Position numbers and translations under genes: made by a program. Under the pieces are notes generated by a model that saw nothing but the letters and a program-made list of their open reading frames with translations, ran no database searches and was not told where the DNA came from. Source: Brachypodius melanocephalos (taxonomy: Eukaryota > Chordata > Aves > Passeriformes > Pycnonotidae). From it: a DNA stretch of 64,000 nucleotides. This document shows positions 39,101-49,600 of this stretch, piece by piece. The stretch's first letter is position 1. Each line of letters begins with the position of its first letter. The stretch covers positions 8,569,053-8,633,052 of the forward strand of contig VZSR01001854.1 of assembly GCA_013398615.1 (NCBI GenBank). Reading direction: 5' to 3'.

Positions 39101-42100
39101 TGGAAAAAACCAAATGCACAGATTTGTTGGCAAGAGATGCCTCTATCCACGCTCAATTTGCACGTGTTCTAGGGTGGTTCTCAAAAATGGAACAACCTTG
39201 GGAAAAGAAATACAAGGGAATTAATTAAACCCTACCTGTGAACACCACAAATACTCCTCAACTTTAATGCAAAGGAACACCAAAAAATAATTCAAAGTAA
39301 GCAAAGAAACCAAAAGTATTCAAAGTAAACAAAAAAGTAACCAAAAAATTACTGATCAATGAAAAGGAGGAAATGGTTGGCAGGAAGAGTTGTCTGCAGG
39401 ACTGGCAAAAAACAAAATCATTTTACAGGACAGCTCATGTTCTGATGTTACAGCCCAGTTTTGCAATCGTGCTACAGGCACAAGGATTGTTAAGGTATTG
39501 CACCCACATCCCACAATACCAGTCCACCCCCTGTTTGGTGCCTTTCTCTGCAGTCTGGCCCATCTTCCGCCTTGCACCTTCTACCTGCATTGACCCTGGA
39601 GTCAGGAGAGACAGAGGAAGCAAGCAGCACTCATTTTCCACTTTCCTGAAGATTCGTATTTTCTCTGCAGCAAACCACCAGGGCAGAGCAACTGTACCTG
39701 TATGCTTTACAAGGATTTGTAGATCATAGTGAGTTCAAGGACTGGATAGAGACAAGATGGAAAGTCCTAGACAGCAGAAGGATAGAGAGGAAGGGGGGGA
39801 TCTCAACTACAATGCCTTCCAAATTAAATCCTTAGAGGGTGAGTCCTGGCTTTTTTCCCACCACCCCTGCAACAAAATCAGCTCAGATCTCACAGGAAGC
39901 AAGCTAGGGAGGAGCCTATAGGACTTGACCCACAAGTGCTATAAATCTCACTCACTCTTTGGCTCAGAAATATTAATACAATTGTCATATTTAGTATCTC
40001 TGCTATACTTTTTTAAAAAATCAGTAACATGAAGAATTCAGTATGTTGGTTTGTCTTCATATTTAAGTGTCTTCTGCGAAGCAGTGCTTCACAGGCCCTT
40101 CCTACCTCATGCTAGGGAAACATAAACAGCATCCCTTCACTGCTCTTTGAGTGTTGAGGGTTTTTGCTTTCACCATATATTAATGGGAACTTGTGCCACA
40201 ACAACTGGTGAGCTAATTGCTGTCAAAACAGATGATAAGACACGCCTGAAAAAAATACTCAGCGTCTTTATTTCACGTGAGGGGATTGTAAGGGGAAAAT
40301 TATGTCTTTTCCATTTTCTGAGGGCTGAAACAAAAGTTAAAGCAAGCTTTTATGATCAGCAGAGTTTGAGAAACAATTACCTAGTTGCAGTGGATGCATA
40401 CCTTGCATCTAGCTCCATCTAATTCCCTCCTCCGTGATTTATTTGCCTCATGGGCATGCCACGTGCTGGGGGCTCCTCAACTGACAGCATGCTATCAATC
40501 TGCTCCAGGCACTGGTGCTCAGAGAGCAGCGTTGTGAAGCAATTCAAGATACCAAAACCAGGAGCAAACTCAGAAGGTACTCATGATAAAGATGTAACAT
40601 TTTTTCTATATTCCCTGCAGTTATCCTGGAGGGATGCTGGCACAGTAGCATCCTCAGTGGGAAACTACTGCTCAATGCTGACTTCCCAATGTTGGCCACC
40701 TTACATATTCAAGAAGAGCTATAAATAGCACAGCGTTATAAAAATTAACATCAGCCCCAGAGGTCTGTGTGAGGATCAGACCTCAGAACGTGACACTGTG
40801 GAAGAGATGCTGCATTGGAGCCATTCAGGCAGAAGGCTCTGCATTTGGAGAAGGAAGAAGAGCTTGCCAATTGGCATTCCAGCAGTGAGTTGCTGGCCAA
40901 GATTTTCAAGGTTGAACTTTATACTCGTAGCTTAACAAAGGTCACACTTAGCAAACTGTTGGTGCTTAACAGACCAAGGATGCATTTGGCTCTTGTTCCA
41001 AGGCCCTCTCCTTGATATTAATATTGATGACAGTGGAACAAACATCTCAATAGCTGCACATAAAGGCCAATGCACAAATGTGCTATACTCAACATATGGA
41101 AGAAGTCTGAAGCCTTTCAAACCACTTAATGAGAAATCTGTGGATATCAACAGCAGAAGGGAAAATCTGAAATGGGAGGGAGAAGCCTATATCCTACCAT
41201 GCTAATTTATATTGTTAGAGAGGAAAGTACATGGCAATGTTAGTAATGCTGAGGATTTTTAGAAGTTGCATATATTTTTAGTTTTCTTTCAAAAATAGTG
41301 TTTCAATGAATATGCATCACGCTGGGTTTATGGCACTGGTAGTGTGTCGATCACCATGGTACCTGAGCACTCAAGCCAATGATTAACCAGCGGAGCAAAT
41401 GAAACAGAAGCTGAGAGCCAAAAGGCACTGTGACAAGCTCTTCACAGGCCTCATGTATGCCACAGCATCTCTGTGTAGACTTCTACTCCTTCAGGCTGTC
41501 TACTGTCTATCTTCCCTGCTCTTAGGATATTCAGATCTTTTTTTTCCAAACAGTGCTAAGGGATCTCAGGCTGGCTTAGGAGAAAAGAGAAGGTTAAAAA
41601 AAACCAACCAAAAACTCAAAAAACCAATACATAAATATTTTTGTCAGGAAAACACTGCTTAAGCACACAGTAAGGAAAAGAATAATTTTCATTTCCATAA
41701 ATTGATTATGAATTGACAAGCTTTGTTACATCTGCCCTGCTATCAATCTAGTCCATAAAATTACTATTCTGAAGAAGGAAAACAAGTCTTTGCTTGCTAA
41801 GGAAATGACCTTTCAAGGGACTCATGCAGACCATACTTGAACACCATTGTTAGCTTTATCTAATAATAATGAAAAAATACATAAAAACATATGGCTATGT
41901 GCCTTCTTGCAAAAGATCAGAGATTGCATCAGCCCCTCTCCACACTGCAAATAAACAATGAGTTAACACAACTCTGATGAAGTTTGTTTAACATATGTGC
42001 GTACAACTAGTGTGAGCATTTTCTGGTTTGGGATGCTTAAGCAAAGGCTTCCAGATTTTAGAAAAAGAAATCTTTTGTTGAATTATCTACTCCTTGCTGT

Positions 42101-43324
42101 TTTGCTTTCTGTACAAAGTCTCTGACAGGCACAGGAAAGCCGAGGGCCTTGCATGCAGGCCAACTTGACAAAGGTTAAATCCTTTCAGTACTGGGGAATT
42201 GTGCAGCTATAATACAACCCTCGCTGAAGAAGTTTCCTGTTTTCCATCACTAATCAAGGCAATGATACTGCATTCTAATTAACTTGGTGTCACGTGGAGT
42301 TTTTCCTCTCTACTGTAGCTGCTTCACACTTAGGAGGTAGTTACATTTAGTTTACCTTTAAAAGAGGAGTAGGTTTTGGGGACAAGCCCCCATTACCAGC
42401 AATGAAAACCCAAATGCTCACTTCCTGGTGCAGTTACAATATGTTGTGTTACCACTGTGCCTCAGCAGCAGCAGCAGCGGTTTTGAAGTAGATACGAAGT
42501 GCTGCACCACCCACTTATATTTGACTGTGAAACTCTGGATTAAAGCTCACTCTAAGCATCAGCCTGATTCTGTTACCTCTCCTGTGCCTAAATTATATCC
42601 ATCATTGTCATCTCTAAAGATTCAGATCCTCTGTGCACTTCATCAGGCATTATAATCGAAGCTAATGAAAGATATGTTTGTTTAGCTGTTGTAAATGGCT
42701 TTGAAGATCTTGGTTTCAGCCAGGGTGATGAATTAAGGATGTCAGCTGGGCAAACAGTTTAATTTGGAATGAATTTAGCTAAAATGGATTACTGAAAAAG
42801 CAATATGGACTTTTCAAATTCATATTATTTCACTTACTTTAGCAGTAAATATTTCACCCTTTCTTAATGTCTGAGTCACCAGACATAGAACTGGAAGAAT
42901 AAGCAATGACACCAGCTTTTCAAACACAAGGTCAACTCGGGATACTATAAACAGGTGTGAAAAGCCACATTTTGATTGCAGCAGGGAGTACAACTCTCAA
43001 ACAGTTTATCCCTCAGCTGACTACACTTCTGCCTAATAGCATTTGTGCAAAGCAGCCTGAACATGGTAATTAAAGCATTTTGTGACAAAACTCAGAAACC
43101 AACAACCGTAAAGAACTATTCCATAACACAGTTACTTATTAGATGTACCTGGCTTTTATTTTCCCCACTGCATTTTCAAATGAATTAAAATAATAACTTA
43201 AGGGTAAAGAAAATTATCTTTAAATAGTGGGGTTTTTTGGGGTGGTTTTTTGTGGGTTTTTTTTTCCTCCCAAAGGTAATTTGGAGTCGGGAGGAATCTA
43301 AAATAACAGCATGATTGTTGAAAA
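36151..43324. other. Gene-free intergenic DNA
   Basis: No supportable gene. An AT-rich patch with TAATTA-type words is at 36484-36560. An open frame of 67 codons at 36611-36814 has protein-like composition but no context. The other short frames overlap on both strands. Confidence 0.5.
43229..43271. repeat. G/T-rich low-complexity tract
   Basis: Alternating GGGG and TTTTTT runs ending in a poly(T) stretch, just upstream of a CR1 fragment. It does not have four regularly spaced G runs, so I do not call a quadruplex. Confidence 0.7.
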
Positions 43325-43400
43325 TTACAGGGTAAGGATGGAAACCTCTAGAGGTCATCTAGTCCATCTTCACCCGTGCTCAACCCAATGCCACCTTAGA
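43325..43400 (-). mobile_element. Short CR1 LINE fragment
   Basis: Contains GGAAACCTCTAGAGGTCATC followed by TAGTCCATCTTCACCCGTGC, the antisense of the CR1 3' region (family pattern 'GGGACCTCTGGAGATCATCTAGTCCA'). Both ends are lost. It is old and diverged. Confidence 0.75.
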
Positions 43401-46400
43401 ACAAATCATTCAGAATTAAAAGGGAAAGGAAATAATTTAAAGCAAAAAGAAGAAAAAAATGAAGCCTTCCTCTACCCCCTTTTGCATCAGAAGGAAAAAA
43501 AAAAATGCAAGGAAATATTTTCTTGAAACATATAGTTCTTCTGTGTTGTTTGTAAGTAAGTAAGTACTTATGTTTGTAAGTAAGTATGACCAACCTGGGA
43601 AAATTTGGTTGCCACCTTTGGTTGACCAAGTTCCCTTTCTGCCTTGATGCAGGTAACATTTAGCACAATGTGTGGCAAACTCCGACTCAGTTGCCAGCAC
43701 TGCTCTGCCACACTGCTGGCCAGAAAAGGCTGGGAATGCTGCCTGTTCAGCTCCAGTGACAGGGAAAACGCTCCATATCATTCATTAGCAGTCTGCTCCA
43801 AGTTAATTAAGGAATAGAGCTGACAGCTGCTGAAGCGGGTTCCACCCCATCTTTTCCTGGGAAAACAAGGCCTCCAGGGCAGGGCCTGGACTTTACAGCA
43901 AAGAAGAATAGGGTGGGGGAACCTTGCAAGGTCTCAGTGAAACCCAGATGACTCATCAGAAAGTAAAACGTTTCTATTTTGGCAAGAGGCTGAAATAGCA
44001 GTCCTGGGTTGTGCTGCAGCACAGCAATAAATGACTCTAAGTGCCCGGGACAAACTCCTGTGCACACTGATATTCCTAACAGCAGGGGCTACTTCACAGC
44101 TCATTAAGCAAAAGGGTTTACCTGACAATTAACACATTAATTAGCAGCATCTTTTTCACAGGTGAAATTTTGGCTTGAGATTTCAACATTTTTAGACAAC
44201 AGTTCTGTGAGTGAAATTAAGGAATAGTTTATTATGACTCAAAGTGACATGGACTTACAGGCAGAACTGGCACAGGAGTATCTTTGTCTGTGTAGTGAAG
44301 GACACTGCAACCTGGCTATGGCCTTTCCCACATCTTGCATGGAAGGAGGGCCTCCTTGTACAATTTGCACCCTGCCATTCAAAGCCCAGCCCCTGCCATG
44401 GACAAGGTGCCAGGCTGGCCACTTCATGAGCTGACCATGAACAAGTCTAATGCACCACAAAGTCACACAGAGACAAAGCAAGGCCTGGACTTCAAGGAGC
44501 AGTAGCTCCCATTCCTCAGCCCCAGCCGCTGACCTTTGTGGCTCCCCACTACAAAAATCCCTTTGACTGCATTTGTAGAGACGTAACACAAAAAAAACCC
44601 CTGCTAATTTCAGTGAAAATAGGTATCAGCTATAAGAGAATGTTTACTGCCCTAGAGCTTCACATCTTAGATACAGAGTTGATAATTTCTACCAGAGACT
44701 GCTTTAAAGAAGAGTTGGCACTGTTAAGCTGCATGAATATTTCTCTCTGGGTTTTTTGTTCAATACCATCTTTAATTTCTATTATCTTTTAAGAGAATGG
44801 ATTTACAAGTGTACTAGAAGACGTAGAGTACTGGAAATTGAATGAAAGGATGAAAAAATTGGAAACTGGAACTTGCAGCTTTCAAGATCAGGTGGATTCT
44901 GATAGTCATTTGGGTCCATTCCCTATCAGATGGATGTTGCCAACCCCCGGGAAACAGTGGCATGCTTTGTATATGTTATCTTTCATCTCCCTCAGGTACA
45001 TACTGCAAGGAAGCTATGTTCTAAACAATGTATAAACTAACAAAAAGCACACTAATCTTTTACATGTTTTGGCACTCAAAGCACAGATAAATCACTGTGT
45101 CATAGCCTTACCTATCATACCACTTACAAAATAGATTCAGGCTCAGGAGGAACAGCAGATAACTTGTCCTTTAAATAGCTTTTAAAAGCTGATGGTTTGT
45201 TTCAGAATATGATTTATTTCTTTTATTTATCAGCCTGCCTTGTTTCAAACAGGTACTGTCTGACTGACCTCTACATACCCTTGCATTTGCTCTGTGATAT
45301 TCCCAGAATGTCAATGCTTTGATTTTTCATCTTTCATTTCCCAAACATTTCTTATTGGTCACTTCTGGTAGTGGTGGCAGCTGAAGTGGAAGTTTATCCT
45401 CTGATAATCTGTACTGCTTTAATGGTTCCCGGCATCCTGAGGATATTTTCCAAGTGTTATGGTGACACCAGCTGAGATCTTGGCAATAGAAAAGTGTTTA
45501 ACATGTTTATTTTCTAACTTAGTCTCTTGTGGTTTTTTCTGCTTTCCCAACCCTCTGCCTCCCCCTTGATTTCTATGGCTTAACGCCTTTTGTTATTACT
45601 ATATTCTTAGTTATCACTTCTCAATATCTGATTAAAAAGCTTTTGAAAAACCTAAGGGAATTCCCACTATGCATCCAAAAATCTCTTAATAAATTTCTCC
45701 AAACCTCCAAGTCACATTTGTCTAAAAGCTGAGCAAAAATCCCCTCTAAAAGGAACAATAGTCCCATCTTTTTTATATATTTCTCTGTAAACTAGAGTCT
45801 AGGAACTATAGCATATAAACCTTGTAAAATGCTGTGCACATTTCAAACAGTTCTAATACAAAATATGACACATAAAACAAGTCACTGGTTTTAGCATGTC
45901 TCCAAAATAACATATGCCTGGAAATGCTTATCCTTGTAGCATCACTATCCTCTTTTTTTTTTCCGTGAGAAAATGAATCTTGCAGAAGCATGCCTGAAAA
46001 AGCAAAATTCTCATACAATTTCAATCACTCCGTTTGTTCATGACTTTTATACAGCTGACTGAACATTTATTATCTCACGTGAAAGAGAAGCTGTGAGTTT
46101 GCTCACCTTTGTCACCTGCAGGATCTTTGAAATGCCTCCTCTTCTGTTCCTTCCAGAGTACGTTTCCGCATCTCCCAGTCCATTCCCGAGTCCACTGAAC
46201 ATGCAGACATCAATAAGTTCTGGCTAAGTTATCCTACGTAACTCTGAAGAAAAAAGGAGAGACTTGCAGATGCTGCAGAAGGTCTTCTTTACTCTCTTTG
46301 AAAATTTTGTTTTCTTGGTGGTCTGTCACAGTCAGGTCTCCGGTAGTAAACTGAACAACCTATCCTCCTGGCTCTTCTTTTCTTCTTTTTCTTTTCTGTA

Positions 46401-46440
46401 AACACATAATCAGGGCTTCAAATCCTTTAGGCATCACAAA
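43401..46440. other. Intergenic DNA
   Basis: A small GTAA tetranucleotide patch occurs at 43551-43588. Overlapping open frames at 43.4-44.6 kb occupy both strands and several frames; none has a recognisable domain or a splice context, so none is called. Confidence 0.45.
43551..43588. repeat. (GTAA)n imperfect tetranucleotide repeat
   Basis: Two clusters of GTAAGTAA units separated by a diverged CTTATGTT segment. It is short and imperfect. Confidence 0.7.
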
Positions 46441-46454
46441 CTGTATTTCTCTAT

Positions 46455-46467
46455 TGCCCTCTACTGA
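46455..46467 (-). promoter_or_regulatory. Candidate CTCF-binding motif
   Basis: On the minus strand TCAGTAGAGGGCA fits the CTCF core pattern CCASYAGRKGGCA at all positions except the first. It lies immediately left of an isolated GC-rich patch. A single motif match is weak evidence on its own, and occupancy is unknown. Confidence 0.35.
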
Positions 46468-46479
46468 CTGCTGGCTCAC

Positions 46480-46560
46480 ACCGCCTTCCCGGAGAAGCGG
46501 CGAGCAACAGATCCGCGGTACGCGCTCCCCGCCGCCCTCCCCCAGATCGATAATGATACA
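46480..46560. other. Small isolated GC/CpG-rich patch
   Basis: About 80 bp with many CpG dinucleotides, including GCGG, CCGCGG and CGCCGCCC, within AT-rich DNA 2.6 kb upstream of the RMP24 promoter island. It is too small to be a CpG island by the usual criteria. It might be a regulatory element or a minor promoter of a non-coding transcript. Confidence 0.5.
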
Positions 46561-47181
46561 CGACGACCAAAAGTCAACACAAATCATTCCATTTTTTCCT
46601 TTGTTACAAAACACCAGTCAAGATTTACAGCCTATCGGCCAGCCGTGGTAGCTGCAAAACGCTAAACAACAGAAGCAGGAAGCAGTTCGTAACATGGCTC
46701 TGCTAACGTGGGCTTTTTTTTTTTGGTGAACAAAAGCCAGGAAAAAGTAAAGACGAATGCGTTCTGCCTTGAAATGCGGATGAATTCATCCCACTGATGC
46801 CATAAATACCGTGCCAGGGATCTGAGAGTTGTCTAGTTTTAAGGGTTTTGTCCTGCCAGTACTGGATGCATAGAAACACTGCCTTTTGATGGGAGTTCTG
46901 CAGGAAGGGGCTTGTAGAGAGCCATGAATTTGAGGTCATGGTCTTTGGCCATTTCCCCTTTGTCTCCAGTGTTTTGTTTAGCACATTCAGCACCACATCT
47001 AATACGGGAAATCTTCATGTGACGGGACCCGGGACGAGGCACATCACCCTGTGTGTGGATGGCACTGGGAGTGGCTGTTTGCCCTGCTTTTTGGACAAAG
47101 ATGATCTATAATGCAAAGAGAATCCAGCAAACTAAGATTTAAAAAAGGGAATGGCCCAGTGTTGTATCAGGAGCAGAAGGG

Positions 47182-47207
47182 AAAAAAAAAAAAAAAAAAA
47201 AAAAAAA
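47182..47207. repeat. Poly(A) tract
   Basis: Twenty-six consecutive A. No retroelement body could be recognised upstream of it. Confidence 0.9.
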
Positions 47208-48282
47208 GTGTATAAGTATTTCAGGCAGACTAGAAGAGACTGAAGGAGAAAAAAAGCAGGGATATAAAGAGTGTAAGAGTGAAGGTGGAGGGAGGGATAT
47301 AAATGAATCCTTTGCATTGCGTTAGTCAGTGCTTAATACGTACAGCACATGCTGGTTAATCAGGTAACTCGCTCAGGCACTTGTTCTCATAAGAAAAAGT
47401 TAATCTATGGTGCTGGTGCAGAGGCTCAGGTCCACCTGCACCGCTTCAGGGACAGGGAAGAGTCAGGTACTAGCTCCAGGCAAAAGAAGAAATCCCTAGC
47501 ACATTTCCATTTTTCTAGGCAGAAGCTGGGAGAGAACGTGGCACTACCTTGCCTCACCATTCTTCCTTCACGACCAACTTCCCTAGGGAACAAACATGCT
47601 TTAAAAATTATAAACACACACCCACCCCTCAAAAAAGTGTTGGGGTTATCTTTGCTTACTTGTGTTCAAACGGTACTTGCATTTTCCTCTTCCAGTATTA
47701 ATAAATGGGAATATTTCATTTGCCAAAAAAATCTGTTGACTGATGAACACTGGTTGTGTTTTGAATAGATATTACGTAACATCCCTGCATTTCTGCTCAG
47801 AAAAAGTAGGTGTTCACTCAAAAATTCGGATCAAAAAAGCCAGCAACACGGCAACAAAAATGTAATATAGAACGATTAACTGAAAAAAAATTAGTTTCAT
47901 TTAAAAAATAGAGTCAGCAGAGGCCCTAATTGTACCTATTATGAACATTTCATTAACAAGTTCAGATTTATTGACTGTGCAGCAAAGCTCTCTTAAAGGA
48001 AGCCTTGAAATTCCTTTTTCCCCTTGCTTTTCTATTTCTAAAGCCCTTGGCTACTCCGTGCAAGAATATAAAAAGCAGAAATATTTAATCAAATTCCTTG
48101 ATAGAATATCGAAGCCTCCTCAGCTGAATACTTCTCCTAAATGAACACCATTACCAATAGATCAAAGGATAAAAACGTCTAGCAAATGAACAGGGCCGAG
48201 GGAATTAATAAAACACACATCAAACGGTGAAAAGCTGAGGGTTTGGTTTCGGGGCTTTTTGCAGGGAATGGGGAGAAGGGTT

Positions 48283-48342
48283 TTTTTTCTGTTTTTGTGT
48301 TTGTGGGGGGGTTGTTTTGTTTTGTTTTGTTTGTTTGTTTTT
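48283..48342. repeat. T/G-rich low-complexity tract
   Basis: T runs and TTTTG/TTTG units with a GGGGGGG run in the middle. Of the same kind as the tract at 26.2 kb. Confidence 0.75.
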
Positions 48343-48559
48343 TAATGGGAGCACATTTGCAGAGTGATGAAGCAGAGTCTGCAGTCGTCAAAATCCACGG
48401 AAAAGGCACCTCAAATAGAGAGGGTGACAGATGAAGTTCAGCACTGCTGAACATCAGGCGGATTTCTGGAGCTGCTGTCTCAGATCATTCACCTGACAAC
48501 CTCTCACAGAGAATCTGTGGGGTTTGGAGTTGTTTTTTTTTCTTCCAAAAAATCGCGAA

Positions 48560-48753
48560 ATTGTTACAGTTTGAAGGGACCTCTGGAAATCATCCAGTCC
48601 AGCTCTCCCGCCAAGGCAGGATTCCCTGGAGCAGGTGACAGAGGAACGCGTCCAGGTGGGTTTGGAATGTCTCCAGAGAAGGAGATTCCACGAGCTCTCT
48701 GGGCCAGCCTAAGTGCTCTGCCGCCCACAACGTAAAGCAATTCTTCCTCACGG

Positions 48754-48754
<1 letters not shown>
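48560..48754 (-). mobile_element. CR1 LINE 3' fragment upstream of the RMP24 promoter
   Basis: Antisense CR1 sequence in order: TTGAAGGGACCTCTGGAAAT, CATCCAGTCCAGCTCTCCCG, CCAGGTGGGTTTGGAATGTC, TCCAGAGAAGGAGATTCCAC and AGCAATTCTTCCTCACG. The tail repeat itself is lost. The 5'-truncated end abuts the ATT microsatellite directly. Confidence 0.92.
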
Positions 48755-48834
<80 letters not shown>

Positions 48835-48835
48835 T
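48755..48835. repeat. (TTA)n trinucleotide microsatellite
   Basis: About 27 uninterrupted TTA units between a CR1 copy and the CpG island, roughly 340 bp upstream of the RMP24 start codon. The perfect array suggests active length variation. It creates a poly-isoleucine stretch in a spurious minus-strand frame. Confidence 0.95.
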
Positions 48836-48879
48836 TCCCTAAGGTAAAAGTTTCCTTTCCTACGGGAAAAACTTTCCAC

Positions 48880-49600
48880 ACGGCTGGGGACGCAAGCGGC
48901 TCCCCGAGGCGGGTATCGCGCTCCGAGCGGCCTCAGGGCCGGCTCCGCTCCCCCGGCCCCTCCGCCCGCCCCCGCAGCCCCGGGCCCACAGGCGGGGCCC
49001 GCTGCCCTCCAGCGCCAGCCCCGGTCCTGCCCCTCGCCCGGGGCCCGCCCCAGCCCGGTACCCTGCTGCTGCGGCCGCGGTGCTGCCGGGGCTCGGCCAA
49101 GCGCTGCACATCGCCCGCCTTCCCTTCCCGTCCCTTCCCTTCCTTTCCGGCGGGGCGGGCGTTGGGCGCCATGGGGCGGTGGCGGCTGCTGGAGGCGGCG
49201 GAGCAGCTGGCGGGGTCCTGCCCGGGACAGGCGCGATTCCTGCTGTAAGGAATCGCGGCGGGGCAGGGACGGGCGGTGGGAGAGCCCGGCGGTGACGCGC
49301 CCTGACGCTTTCTCTGTCTCCCGCGCAGGTGGATGCTCCGCAACTCTCGAGGCGAGTGAGGGGCCCCGGGCGCAGGCGGAGGAGCCGGGACCGGAGGAGG
49401 GGCTCCTGCCGTGGGACAGCAGAGCTCAGAGGCTGCGGAAGGACAGGAGCGTGGGGATGAATGCCAGCTCGCCCTTTTCCTCCGTTTTCCCCTTGCCCCT
49501 GCACTGTCCTCGCAGGGCTGTATTTCGGGGCTGCTGGCAGCGGTGGCGAGCTCGCCACTTCGGAGGTTTAGGGAGAGGCGCCCGAGTCCAGCTCCCGCAG
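48880..49600. promoter_or_regulatory. RMP24: CpG-island promoter of RMP24 (C18orf21)
   Basis: Abrupt change from AT-rich DNA to a GC- and CpG-dense block covering the first two coding exons and the start of intron 2. SP1-type GC boxes are present, for example GGGGCGGG at 49152-49159 and CCCGCCCC upstream. A pyrimidine-rich CTTCC-repeat stretch (49119-49148) offers ETS-like words, as in many TATA-less housekeeping promoters. No TATA box is evident. The exact transcription start cannot be read; it is probably within the 100 bp before 49171. A 232-codon minus-strand open frame across the island reflects only the scarcity of stop codons in GC-rich DNA. Confidence 0.85.

Larger units (their letters stand above)
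46561..48559. other. Intergenic DNA upstream of RMP24
   Basis: It contains a poly(A) tract at 47182-47207 and a T/G-rich tract at 48283-48342. The 139-codon plus-strand open frame at 47349-47768 has no recognisable domain and is not called. Confidence 0.45.

Noticed and set aside
43229..43271. Possible G-quadruplex
   Set aside because: G runs are too few and irregularly spaced for the usual four-run pattern.
47349..47768. 139-codon plus-strand frame
   Set aside because: Basic, low-complexity composition in AT-rich DNA, with another frame open on the opposite strand.
1..48500. GALNT1, the next gene in human
   Set aside because: No exon resembling a polypeptide GalNAc-transferase catalytic or lectin domain was seen. 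It is probably further left.
48860..49558. 232-codon minus-strand open frame across the CpG island
   Set aside because: Composition is Pro/Ala/Gly/Arg-rich as expected from GC-rich DNA without stops. It overlaps RMP24 exons 1 and 2 antisense and has no domain.
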